This document shows positions 7,577 to 15,714 of a DNA stretch of 22,820 nucleotides, one piece after another. How positions within the stretch are numbered: the first letter of the stretch is position 1; each line of letters starts with the position of its first letter. The notes beneath the pieces were generated by a model. It did not search any database. It saw only the letters and a list, made by a program, of their open reading frames with translations, and was not told the DNA's origin. Made by a program: the position numbers and the translations under genes. Origin of the DNA: JBFMDU01 sp034431935 (GTDB lineage Bacteria; Chloroflexota; Dehalococcoidia; GIF9; JBFMDU01). Location: assembly GCA_034431935.1 (NCBI GenBank), contig DAOUCU010000001.1, forward strand, positions 1 to 22,820. The letters run 5' to 3'.

Positions 7577-9511
7577 ATGGTGCGGGCACTCCGCAACCGG
7601 CATACCTGGATCGCCGCCATCATTACGACCCTACTCGTCATCGTCTACTACCACGAGTTCTTCCAGAACGTATGGATTATCGGCCAGATCGGGTCGTTCC
7701 TCTCCTTCAGCCTGACACGGGCCACGCTCTGGCGCATTCTTTTCCTGGTACCAGTTATCTACGCCGCGGTCACCCTTGGCATCGGCGGCGGCCTGAGCAT
7801 GCTCCTCCTGGTGACCATCGTAATGCTTCCCCGCATCTTCTCTATCTCCAGTGCCCAGGTAGAAGCCCTGTTCGAAACTATCGCGGTACTCATCGTTGGC
7901 ATATTGGTCCTGCTTCTTCTGTGGATTCTCCAGGTTGACCGTCAGCGGCTGGCCCACCTTGAGCGGACCCAGAACCAGCTCAACCTCCAGGTCAAACGGC
8001 TTGGCATGCTCCACGTAATCTCCGGCATCGTCAGCCAGTCGTTACAGCTCAACCGCCTGATGAGCGAAGCCGTAGACAAACTCTGCCAGCTCATGTCAGT
8101 CGACGCCACCTGGATACACCTCTGGGAACCATCCAGGGGCGAACTCACGCTGGCGGGCGCTAATGGACTTTCCCCGATGAACGACGCCGAACGGCGCGGC
8201 CTGGCCAATAGCCTGATGCCGATAATCACGCGTGCCGCCAGGGAGCCAACCGTCATCAAAAGCGTGCTAGCCGATCCGGCCTTCAGGACCACCGTCCTCC
8301 TGCGGGAGGGATTACAGACAGCAGTCCTGGTGCCGTTGCTGTCGCGCGGTGAGCCGGTGGGCTGTCTCTCGGTCGGCTCGCGGACCGAGCGTGACTTCGC
8401 GCCGGACGAGCTTGACCTCCTGCGGGCAATCGGTGACCAGATAAGCGTGGCTGTGGAAAACGCCCGCTCCTACGAGCGCGAACACCGTGCTGCTGAAGCC
8501 CTACGCGAGTCGGAGCGAAGTTACCGAGAGCTTTTCGAAAATGCCAGCGACGCCATCTGGGTGCACGACCTGAATGGCATTATCATCGCCGCCAACCCGG
8601 CCATGGAGAAACTGACCGGGTTTACCCGGGGTGAGCTTGTCGGAGGCAACATTTCCATCTTCCTCTCCAATGAAGGCCGGGAACAGGTAGAAAGAGAGGC
8701 CCACCAAAAAGTCCTGCGCGGCCAGTATGCTCCGCCGTACGAGCAGACACTGCTTCGACGGGACAGGACTGAAGTTACCGTCCGCATCGGTACCAGCCTC
8801 CTTCTCAAGGACCGGCGTCCCTGGGCCTTCCAGCATGTCGGGCACGATGTTACCGAGGAGAAACGGGTCCAGGAGAATCTACGGTACTACGTCCAGCAGG
8901 TAAGCCAGGCACAGGAAGCGGAACGGAAGCGCATCGCCCGCGAGTTGCATGACGAGACCGCCCAGGCCCTGGTGGCGGTAGCCCGCAACCTGGATGACCT
9001 GGCCAACGGCAACTCGAAGGTCACTGCCAATGATATCAGGGAGCAGGTACGGAACATCCTCAAAGAAGTGCGCAACTTCAGCCAGCAATTGAGGCCATCG
9101 GTGCTCGATGACCTCGGGCTGGTACCGGCCCTTAAATGGCTGGCTACTGACCTTACCAACAACTGGAACATCGCCGCCGAGGTGCAGGTCGAGGGCCAGC
9201 CGCGACAGCTTTCCAAGGAAGCCGAACTCGTTTTTTTTCGCATCGCCCAGGAGTCCATGACCAACGCCCGCCGCCACGCCAAGGCCAGCAAAGTCCAGGT
9301 AAAGCTGGAGTTTCGCGATAAATCGGTCAGGATGACGGTAAGTGACAACGGCGCTGGTTTCGAAATACCTCAGCGCGTCAGCGATTTCGCCCGGATGGGT
9401 AAGCTCGGACTGGCCGGCATGCAGGAGCGCGCCAGGCTTATCGGAGGCACCTTCAACATCCAGAGCACACCGGGCCTCGGGACCAGCGTCATTTTGGAAT
9501 CTCCGACATAA
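7577..9511 (+). CDS. Membrane sensor histidine kinase (TM-GAF-PAS-HisKA_3-HATPase)
   Basis: About 644 residues from the ATG at 7577. Order: four or so transmembrane helices (about 9-125), GAF domain (about 150-300), PAS domain (about 315-430, starting near SYRELFENASDAIWVHDLNG), dimerisation and phospho-acceptor domain with RKRIARELHDETAQAL (His458), and a HATPase domain with ESMTNARRHAKAS (N box), VSDNGAGFE and GKLGLAGMQERA. Cytoplasmic GAF and PAS modules suggest it reads an internal ligand or redox state. The frame is open upstream to 7415, overlapping the response regulator; the ATG at 7577 puts the membrane helices at the N-terminus but has no clear ribosome site, so the exact start is uncertain. 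Confidence 0.9.
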   Translation: MVRALRNRHTWIAAIITTLLVIVYYHEFFQNVWIIGQIGSFLSFSLTRATLWRILFLVPVIYAAVTLGIGGGLSMLLLVTIVMLPRIFSISSAQVEALFETIAVLIVGILVLLLLWILQVDRQRLAHLERTQNQLNLQVKRLGMLHVISGIVSQSLQLNRLMSEAVDKLCQLMSVDATWIHLWEPSRGELTLAGANGLSPMNDAERRGLANSLMPIITRAAREPTVIKSVLADPAFRTTVLLREGLQTAVLVPLLSRGEPVGCLSVGSRTERDFAPDELDLLRAIGDQISVAVENARSYEREHRAAEALRESERSYRELFENASDAIWVHDLNGIIIAANPAMEKLTGFTRGELVGGNISIFLSNEGREQVEREAHQKVLRGQYAPPYEQTLLRRDRTEVTVRIGTSLLLKDRRPWAFQHVGHDVTEEKRVQENLRYYVQQVSQAQEAERKRIARELHDETAQALVAVARNLDDLANGNSKVTANDIREQVRNILKEVRNFSQQLRPSVLDDLGLVPALKWLATDLTNNWNIAAEVQVEGQPRQLSKEAELVFFRIAQESMTNARRHAKASKVQVKLEFRDKSVRMTVSDNGAGFEIPQRVSDFARMGKLGLAGMQERARLIGGTFNIQSTPGLGTSVILESPT

Positions 9512-9590
9512 CCATGCCACAACGTCCACCGCAGACCTGATTTCCGCCATCATCTCACCAGCACCAGTACCTACGTGTTTTTACGGATGT

Positions 9591-9647
9591 TATATACTGA
9601 CCACCGGTCTATATTATGTAATGAGCATCCACCAAACATTAGGTAAT
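9591..9647 (+). promoter_or_regulatory. Probable promoter/operator region of the formate dehydrogenase operon
   Basis: An AT-rich patch in the 224-base gap (9512-9735). It holds -10-like boxes (TATACT at 9593-9598, TATATT at 9610-9615), an inverted repeat GACC-ACC-GGTC (9599-9609), and two palindromes of the same form, ATTA-TG-TAAT (9613-9622) and ATTA-GG-TAAT (9638-9647), with centres 25 bases apart. These look like operator sites; which box is the true -10 cannot be decided by eye. The gene's ribosome site, GAAAGGAG, lies just before the ATG at 9736. Confidence 0.4.
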
Positions 9648-9735
9648 ATGGCCTATTTCAGGCAGGCAAAACTGCGTACCGGCCTACGCGGCGACATCAG
9701 CTTACGTTCCCTCACATCGCGAGAAAGGAGCCAGC

Positions 9736-12700
9736 ATGGAGCTTAGTCGAAGAGACTTCCTCAAGGCCTCCGGGGTTGGAATGGGCGGCCTTCTCATCTA
9801 CAGGCCATTCAGTACCGACACAGCAACTCCCTCCTCTGAATTCAGACCGGCGCCCCAGCTGCACAAGAGAATCGGGGAAACCTCCACCATCTGCGCCTAC
9901 TGCGCTGGCGGTTGCGGGGTTCTGGTCGCCGCCGATAAGGACAAGCTCATCAGCATCGAGGGCTGGGCGGACCACCCGATAAACCGGGGAGGCCTCTGCA
10001 CCAAAGCGCAGTCCCTGTTTCAGATACGGACTGTGGACGGCAAGGATAACCCCCGCCGCGTCACCAGGGTGCTTTACCGGGCGCCCGGTGCCGCTAACTG
10101 GGAGGAGAAAACCTGGGACTGGGCGCTCGACGAGATTGCCAAACGTATCAAGAAGACTCGCGATGCCAGCTTCGTCCAGAAGGACAGCGCCGGCATCACT
10201 GTCAATCGCACCGAGGCCATCGGCCATCTCGGCGGCTCGGCCCTTGATAACGAGGAATGCTACCTCCTCGCCAAAATGAACAATGCCCTTGGCATTGTCT
10301 ACAAGGACCACCAGGCCCGGATATGACATAGCCCCACAGTCGCCGGTCTGGCGGAAAGCTTCGGTCGCGGTGCCATGACCAACCACTGGACGGACATCGG
10401 CAACGCTGACGTCATCCTCATCATGGGCTCCAACGCCGCAGAGAACCACCCCATTTCCTTCCACTGGGTGACTAAGGCAATGGAAAAGGGCGCCATCATG
10501 ATTAACGTGGATCCGAGGTATACCCGTACCTCGGCCCGCGCCAGCATCTGGGCACCGATGCGCTCCGGCACCGATATCGCCTTCCTCGGCGGCATGATTA
10601 AGTACATCGTCGAGGATATCGAAAAGAACCCGCAGAACTATAATATGGAATACCTGCGGGAGTATACCAATGCCGGCTGGCTTATCAACCCCGGATTCGA
10701 ATTCAAAGATGGCATATTCAGCGGTTACAATGCCAGCGCTCGCGCTTACAGCGATAAGTCAACCTGGCAGTACCAGCTTGACGAGAAGGGCATCCCCAGG
10801 CAGGACAAGACTCTTAAAGACCCCAACTGCGCCTTCCAGTTGCTGAAAAAGCATTACTCCCGGTACGACCTGGATACCGTATCCCGCATTACCGGCACAC
10901 CCAAAGACCTACTGCTCAAGGTCTACCAGACTTTTGCCTCCACCGGAAAGCCGGACCGCGCCGGCACCATCATGTATGCTATGGGCACCACCCAGCACAC
11001 CGTCGGTTCCCAGAACGTACGCGCCTATTCGATCATCCAGACGCTTCTGGCCAATATCGGCATCGCCGGCGGCGGCATTAACGCCCTCCGCGGCGAGTCC
11101 AACGTCCAGGGCGCCACGGACTACTTCCTTTTCCATATTCTCCCCGGCTACCTCCCTATGCCCACCACCGCTCACTCCGACCTGTCCAAATACCTGGCGG
11201 CTATCGTACCGGCCAACAAGGATCCCAAGAGCGGCAACTGGAAGATAAACCAGCCCAAATACTTCATCAGCATGATGAAAGCCTGGTACGGTGATGCCGC
11301 AACCAGGGCCAACGACTTCGCTTACGAATATTTGCCCAAGCTCCAGGCCGGCACCAACTACTCCTTCATGCCAATGTTCGAAGCCATGGACAAGGGCACC
11401 ATCAAGGGTCTCCTTTGCTGGGGTCAGAACCCGGCTGTCGGCGGCCCCAACTCTAACGCCGAGCGGAAATCGCTGGACAAACTTGAGTGGCTGGTAGCTA
11501 TCGATCTCTGGGAAACAGAAACGGCCGGTTTCTGGAAGCGCCCCGGTGTCGACCCAAGATCAATCAAGACCGAAGTCTTCTTACTTCCCGCCTGCGCCTC
11601 CTACGAGAAAGAGGGCAGTGTATGTAACAGCGGCCGCTGGGCGCAGTGGCGTTACAAGGCCATCGACCCGCCCGGACAGGCCAGGGACGACCTCTGGATT
11701 ATCGTCCACTTGATGAATAAGCTACGAGCCATGTACAGCAGGGAGGGCGGTCCCAACGCCGAGGCAATTACGAAGCTAACGTGGAACTACGGCGAGCACC
11801 CTGACCCGAAGCAGGTGGCCAAAGAAATTAATGGTTACGACCTGACTACCGGCAAGCTGATGGTCAATTTCATCAGTCTGCGAGATGACGGGACCACATC
11901 ATGCGGTAACTGGCTCTACTCAGGAAGCTTCACCGAAGACGGCAACATGATGGCCCGCCGCGATAACAAAGATGCCTCCGGCATCGGACTCTACTCCGGC
12001 TGGGCCTGGTCATGGCCGGTGAACCGGCGGATCATTTACAACCGCGCTTCGGTGGACCTGAACGGCAATCCGTTCGACCCCAAGCGCGCCGTGGTTCGAT
12101 GGGATCCGGCCAAAAAGGCATGGTCCGGCGATGTTGTTGACGGCTACGGCGCCAACGGCCCCACCGAAAGATACCCGTTCATCATGCAGCCGGAGGGCGT
12201 CGCCAGGCTCTTCGGCATGGGCATGGCCGACGGTCCCTTCCCGGAGCATTACGAGGCCTGGGAATCGCCGGTCAAGAACATCATGTCCAGCACTCAGCTC
12301 AATCCGGCAGCGCGTCCCCTGCGCCCGCAGGAGCAGGGTACACCGGACAGATTCCCCTATATCGGAACTACTTACCGGGTGTCCGAGCACTGGCAGGCCG
12401 GCGCCATGACCCGTAACCTCCCCTGGCTGGCCGAGCTCTTCCCTGAAATGTTCGTGGAAATCGGCGAGGAACTTGCCGCCGAGAAAGGCATCAAGAACGG
12501 GCAGAAGGTAATCGTCGAATCAGCCCGCGGCCAGGTGACCGCCGTGGCCATTGTTACCAAGCGCCTGATGCCGCTTCAAGTGGACGGCAGAAAGGTACAC
12601 CACGTGGGTCTGCCCTGGCACTGGGGCTACTCCGGCATCAGCACCGGCGACAGCGCCAACCTGCTTACTCCATATGTCGGTGACCCCAACACGATGATGC

Positions 12701-12741
12701 CCGAATTCAAGACTTTCCTCGTCAACATAAGGAGGGCCTAG
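9736..12741 (+). CDS. fdnG: Selenocysteine formate dehydrogenase, catalytic molybdopterin subunit (FDH-N type, alpha)
   Basis: 1001 residues when the in-frame TGA at 10324-10326 is read as selenocysteine (Sec197). Oxidises formate to CO2 with a bis-MGD Mo or W centre. N-terminal twin-arginine signal SRRDFLKASG (residues 4-13), so the protein is exported folded. [4Fe-4S] ligands Cys53, Cys56, Cys60 and Cys88, with the usual Lys90 following. Around the active site: HQARI-Sec-HSPTVAGLA then FGRGAMTNHWTDI, matching E. coli FdnG in residue order and nearly in position (Sec196 there), including the His after Sec. GGINALRGESNVQGATD and a C-terminal molybdopterin dinucleotide-binding domain follow. 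Without recoding the gene appears broken into 9736-10326 and 10375-12741 in the same frame. First gene of the operon; fdnH follows after 2 bases. Confidence 0.96.
10324..10353 (+). promoter_or_regulatory. SECIS element: UGA-Sec codon plus hairpin
   Basis: TGA at 10324-10326, then a hairpin whose upper stem CGCC (10341-10344)/GGCG (10350-10353) presents the apical loop GGTCT (10345-10349). There are 18 bases between the UGA and GGTCT, the same spacing as in E. coli fdhF. This is the SelB-binding signal that directs selenocysteine insertion. Confidence 0.93.
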
Positions 12742-12743
12742 TC

Positions 12744-13646
12744 ATGGCCGAAAAAGCGATTCTCTTCGATACCACCAAGTGCATGGCCTGCCGTGCCTGC
12801 CAGGTCGCCTGTCACCAGTGGAACGACCTGCCCGCTGAAGCAACCACCAACCGCGGTACGTACGAGAACCCGGCCGACCTTTCCCCCACCTGCTGGATCA
12901 AAATCAGATTCAACGAAGTCCCCAAAGCTAATGGGGGTGTGGACTGGGTTTTCACACGACAGTCCTGCATGCACTGCACCGATGCGGCCTGCGTCGAAGT
13001 CTGTCCGACCGGTGCCCTGTACCATGCCCAGGATGGATACGTCGCCTACAACGAAGACCTGTGCAGCGGCTGCGGTTACTGTGTCGAGTTCTGCCCTTTC
13101 TCTGTACCAAGGTCGCAGGGAAGCACCATCACCGGCATCCGAAAGATGAAAAAGTGCCTCTTCTGCGCCGACCGGGTCGCCGATGGCAAAGAGCCGGCCT
13201 GCGTCAAGACCTGCCCGCCGGGCGCTCTGGTCTTCGGTAACCGCGATGACCTGGTCATTGCCGGCAAGCAGAGGGTCAAGACGATTCAGACAACCTATCC
13301 CGGCGCCTATCTTTACGGTGAGAAGGAGCTGGGCGGCCTGCACGTCCTTTACATCCTGACCTACCCACCGGAAGTGCATGGGCTGCCCTCAAAACCGGAA
13401 GTACCGCTCGCCGCCAGGGTCTGGAAGAACGCTCTCCAGCCTCTTGGCTGGGGGCTGGTCGGCCTCACCATCGCCGGGCTCGGTCTTAACTACATCGTAG
13501 CACGGGCCACAGTCAACGCCGAACGCGAACGTGTCACCCGCTGGATGTGCCCGACCTGCGGCTACATCCGCCAGGGCGATGAACCGCCGGACCGGTGCCC
13601 AGTTTCCGGCGACCCCGGCAAAAAGTTCACCAGGATGGAGGAATAA
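12744..13646 (+). CDS. fdnH: Formate dehydrogenase iron-sulfur subunit (beta) with rubredoxin-like tail
   Basis: 300 residues. Electron-transfer subunit carrying four [4Fe-4S] clusters from the catalytic subunit to the membrane cytochrome. Cluster motifs: CMACRACQVAC (13-23), CMHCTDAACVEVCP, CSGCGYCVEFCP and CLFCADRVADGKEPACVKTCP. A single transmembrane helix lies near 232-255, as in E. coli FdnH. After it comes an extra tail with CPTCGY (Cys269, Cys272) and CPVSG (Cys285) followed by DPGKKF, which looks like a rubrerythrin-type rubredoxin metal site; the fourth ligand position is Ser288 (TCC) instead of Cys. By FdnH topology this tail would face the cytoplasm. The strong AAGGAGG ribosome site lies inside the end of fdnG. 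Confidence 0.93.
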   Translation: MAEKAILFDTTKCMACRACQVACHQWNDLPAEATTNRGTYENPADLSPTCWIKIRFNEVPKANGGVDWVFTRQSCMHCTDAACVEVCPTGALYHAQDGYVAYNEDLCSGCGYCVEFCPFSVPRSQGSTITGIRKMKKCLFCADRVADGKEPACVKTCPPGALVFGNRDDLVIAGKQRVKTIQTTYPGAYLYGEKELGGLHVLYILTYPPEVHGLPSKPEVPLAARVWKNALQPLGWGLVGLTIAGLGLNYIVARATVNAERERVTRWMCPTCGYIRQGDEPPDRCPVSGDPGKKFTRMEE

Positions 13647-13647
13647 C

Positions 13648-14316
13648 ATGTCAGGCGATGAACTGGTCCTTAAATACCGCGTTGCTGAGAGGGTCCTCCA
13701 CTGGATCCATGCCTTTGCCTTCGTTACCCTGCTCATCACCGGCATTTTCCTTTTCTTCCCCCCGGCCGGTTTCCTGGCCCAGGACTCCTGGAGCCGGGTA
13801 GCCCACCGGCTGGCCGCCATTATCTTCGTTGCCGCGCCGGTCATCATCCTTTTCCTAACCTGGCGTGCTTCCTGGAAGGCTATCTTCGAGGCTCTCGACT
13901 GGAGCCTCTACGACCTCGGCTGGGTACTGGCCTTTCCTCGCTACTACTTCCTTAGTGACGAAGCTGCTATGCCGCCCCAGGACCGGTTTAACACCGGACA
14001 GAAGGCATGGTACCTCATGGTCCTGATGTTTAGCCCGCTCTTCGTCATCACCGGCGGTCTGATGTGGTTCGGTAAAGACGTCCTGCCGACGTGGGTCTTC
14101 CAGTGGAGCATCTACATCCACGACATCGTCTTCATGGTCACCATCTGCATGTTCCTGGTCCACGTTTACCTGAGCGTCCTGCATCCCCTGATGCGCCGGG
14201 AAGGCGGCAGCTTCCGCCAGATGGTCGATGGCAAAATGACCGTCCCCTACGCCAAGGGACACCACGGCAAATGGTTCGAACGCGTTTACGGGAGCCAGAA
14301 AGCGCCGACCAAGTGA
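13648..14316 (+). CDS. fdnI: Formate dehydrogenase cytochrome b subunit (gamma)
   Basis: 222 residues from the ATG at 13648, which has GGAGG six bases upstream; longer readings from 13531 overlap fdnH and were rejected. Four transmembrane helices. Candidate haem b ligands are His18 (RVLHWIHAF), His53 (RVAHRLAAI), His148 (IYIHDIV) and His162 (LVHVYLSVLHP), in the same helices as His18, His57, His155 and His169 of E. coli FdnI. It takes electrons from FdnH and should pass them to the quinone pool, so formate oxidation outside the membrane would generate proton motive force. It overlaps fdhE by four bases (GTGA). Confidence 0.92.
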   Translation: MSGDELVLKYRVAERVLHWIHAFAFVTLLITGIFLFFPPAGFLAQDSWSRVAHRLAAIIFVAAPVIILFLTWRASWKAIFEALDWSLYDLGWVLAFPRYYFLSDEAAMPPQDRFNTGQKAWYLMVLMFSPLFVITGGLMWFGKDVLPTWVFQWSIYIHDIVFMVTICMFLVHVYLSVLHPLMRREGGSFRQMVDGKMTVPYAKGHHGKWFERVYGSQKAPTK

Positions 14317-15197
14317 CTCCAGCTACCGATGAACAAATCTTGAAGCGACTGGAGGAAGCAGAAAAAAAGGACGGTGCATTACCAAAGCCTTTGCAGTTCT
14401 TCCGCGAACTGGTGCGCACCCGCTCCGAAGTCAAAATGCGGGCCAGCGCATCAGAGATGGCTGTCAGCATTCTTGAGGCCGGGAAACGGCTGGATTCAGG
14501 GAGACCGCTCCTCACCTTCGCTGACCTTGATATTGATTGGAGGCAGGTCCGCACCCTGTACCGACAGGGTGCGGACCTGCTTACCAAGTACGCCGATGTT
14601 TTCGAAAAAGCTCCCTCCGTACAAAATGAGCCCTCCCTCGTCGACCTCGTTGAGGCGGCACAAAGCTGGTTCGAGGGCCATACGCCGTCTTCCGACTCCG
14701 AAATCAACCCGGTATTGCTCGGCATCGCCATACACCCGTTCCTGGCCGCCTGCCGCCAAGCTCTGGCCGGATACGTAGACCAGGAGCACTGGCTCCGCGG
14801 CTACTGCCCGGTCTGCGGCGGCAACCCGGACTTCGCCTACCTCGAACCCGACCGCGGAGAACGCTGGCTCGTCTGTTCACGGTGCGACATGGAGTGGGCC
14901 TTCAAGCGGCTTGAATGCCCCTGCTGCGGCAACCAGGACGAGAAGGCACTCGCCTTCTACACCGATGACTCCGGTCGCTACCGCCTTTACGTTTGCGAGA
15001 ACTGCCGGCACTATCTCAAAGCGGTCGACCTCCGAAAGCCACCGCCGGACGTAATCGTCCCCATTGAGCGCGTACTGACCGCCAGCGTCGATGTCCAGGC
15101 CCGCAATGATGGGTATTTCCCCTGCGCCGCATGCCAGCGCGAGTTATGGTCAGCCGAAGTCGCCTTTACACCTCCAGACGGCAATCAGTCTGAGTAG
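14313..15197 (+). CDS. fdhE: Formate dehydrogenase maturation protein FdhE
   Basis: 294 residues from a GTG at 14313 that overlaps the fdnI stop. FdhE-family proteins bind iron through paired CxxC motifs and are needed for active formate dehydrogenase. Here an N-terminal helical domain (1-150) is followed by YCPVCGGNP, VCSRCDMEWAF, CPCCGNQ and YVCENCRHYLKAVD, in the same order as E. coli FdhE, plus a further CAACQ near the C-terminus that the E. coli protein lacks. Upstream ATG readings (from 14091) lie within fdnI and were rejected. Linkage to fdnGHI and to a Tat system fits a role in cytoplasmic maturation before export. A 17-bp perfect inverted repeat lies inside the gene. Confidence 0.9.
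   Translation: MTPATDEQILKRLEEAEKKDGALPKPLQFFRELVRTRSEVKMRASASEMAVSILEAGKRLDSGRPLLTFADLDIDWRQVRTLYRQGADLLTKYADVFEKAPSVQNEPSLVDLVEAAQSWFEGHTPSSDSEINPVLLGIAIHPFLAACRQALAGYVDQEHWLRGYCPVCGGNPDFAYLEPDRGERWLVCSRCDMEWAFKRLECPCCGNQDEKALAFYTDDSGRYRLYVCENCRHYLKAVDLRKPPPDVIVPIERVLTASVDVQARNDGYFPCAACQRELWSAEVAFTPPDGNQSE
14543..14580 (+). repeat. 17-bp perfect inverted repeat inside fdhE
   Basis: The left arm (14543-14559, starting GCAGGTCCGC) and right arm (14564-14580, ending GCGGACCTGC) are exact reverse complements around a four-base ACCG loop. It codes for the residues between DWRQVRT and ADLLTK, keeps the frame open and has no T-run after it, so it is not an intrinsic terminator. In RNA it would be a very stable hairpin. 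Confidence 0.95.
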
Positions 15198-15218
15198 CCA
15201 TTAGTATTGGATTCAGGA

Positions 15219-15236
15219 TATAATCTCCTGCAGGAG
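15219..15236 (+). promoter_or_regulatory. Possible internal promoter and Shine-Dalgarno-masking palindrome ahead of tatA
   Basis: A perfect TATAAT (15219-15224) lies just ahead of the 12-base palindrome CTCCTGCAGGAG (15225-15236), which contains part of the tatA ribosome site (GGAGG, 15233-15237). No good -35 is visible, so the promoter is uncertain. Confidence 0.35.
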
Positions 15237-15242
15237 GGAACC

Positions 15243-15437
15243 ATGCCATTCCACATTGGACCCTGGGAAATCGGTCTCTTACTCCTGATAATCCTCATTA
15301 TCTTTGGCGTCGGCAAACTACCCCAAGTCGGCGGAGCTATCGGCAAGAGCATACGCGAGTTCCGCAAGGCCCACAGAGGCGACGATGACGACGCCTCCGA
15401 CACTGAACGCAAAGAATCAAGGGAATCCTCGAAATAA
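15243..15437 (+). CDS. tatA: Sec-independent protein translocase TatA
   Basis: 64 residues. Pore-forming component of the twin-arginine export system. Short N-terminus with the pattern PWEIGLLLLIILIIFGVGKLP: one hydrophobic helix, a Phe-Gly hinge, then the amphipathic helix GGAIGKSIREFRKAH and an acidic tail rich in Asp, Glu and Ser. ATG preceded by GGAGG at five bases. It sits between fdhE and a second TatA/B, in a run that also holds tatC, and the export cargo FdnG is in the same gene string. Confidence 0.92.
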   Translation: MPFHIGPWEIGLLLLIILIIFGVGKLPQVGGAIGKSIREFRKAHRGDDDDASDTERKESRESSK

Positions 15438-15484
15438 TGAAATAGGCCGGGCGGCCGGAGGGACTGCAAAGTGAGGTCGGCCTG

Positions 15485-15685
15485 ATGGACTTCTTCGGTA
15501 TGGGTACCGGCGAGATACTCCTTATCCTCGTCGTTGCCCTGGTACTCTGGGGGCCGGGACGGCTGGTAGAAATCAGCCGCACCATCGGCCGCACCATGCA
15601 TAACCTGAGAAAGTCGACCGTCGATTTCACCACCCAGATAACCAGAGAGCTGGAAGACCAGGAAAAGAAGCCGCCGTCGAAATAG
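15485..15685 (+). CDS. tatB: Twin-arginine translocase subunit, TatA/TatB type
   Basis: 66 residues. One N-terminal helix (TGEILLILVVALVLWGP), the Gly-Pro hinge and an amphipathic helix (EISRTIGRTMHNLRKSTVD). The Glu near residue 10 ahead of the membrane helix and the position between tatA and tatC suggest it serves as TatB, the partner of TatC in substrate recognition; it is short for a TatB, so a second TatA is the alternative. GAGG at 15472 precedes the ATG. It ends 29 bases before tatC. Confidence 0.82.
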   Translation: MDFFGMGTGEILLILVVALVLWGPGRLVEISRTIGRTMHNLRKSTVDFTTQITRELEDQEKKPPSK

Positions 15686-15714
15686 GCGGCCTCCCGCCAA
15701 TCCCACGCATCCCG

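Noticed and set aside
9736..10326. A truncated formate dehydrogenase gene or pseudogene ending at the TGA
   Set aside because: The same frame resumes at once with active-site sequence, and a SECIS hairpin and selC are present, so the TGA is read as selenocysteine.
14091..14312. Upstream ATG start for fdhE
   Set aside because: It lies within fdnI; FdhE-like sequence begins only after the GTG at 14313, which overlaps the fdnI stop in a typical way.
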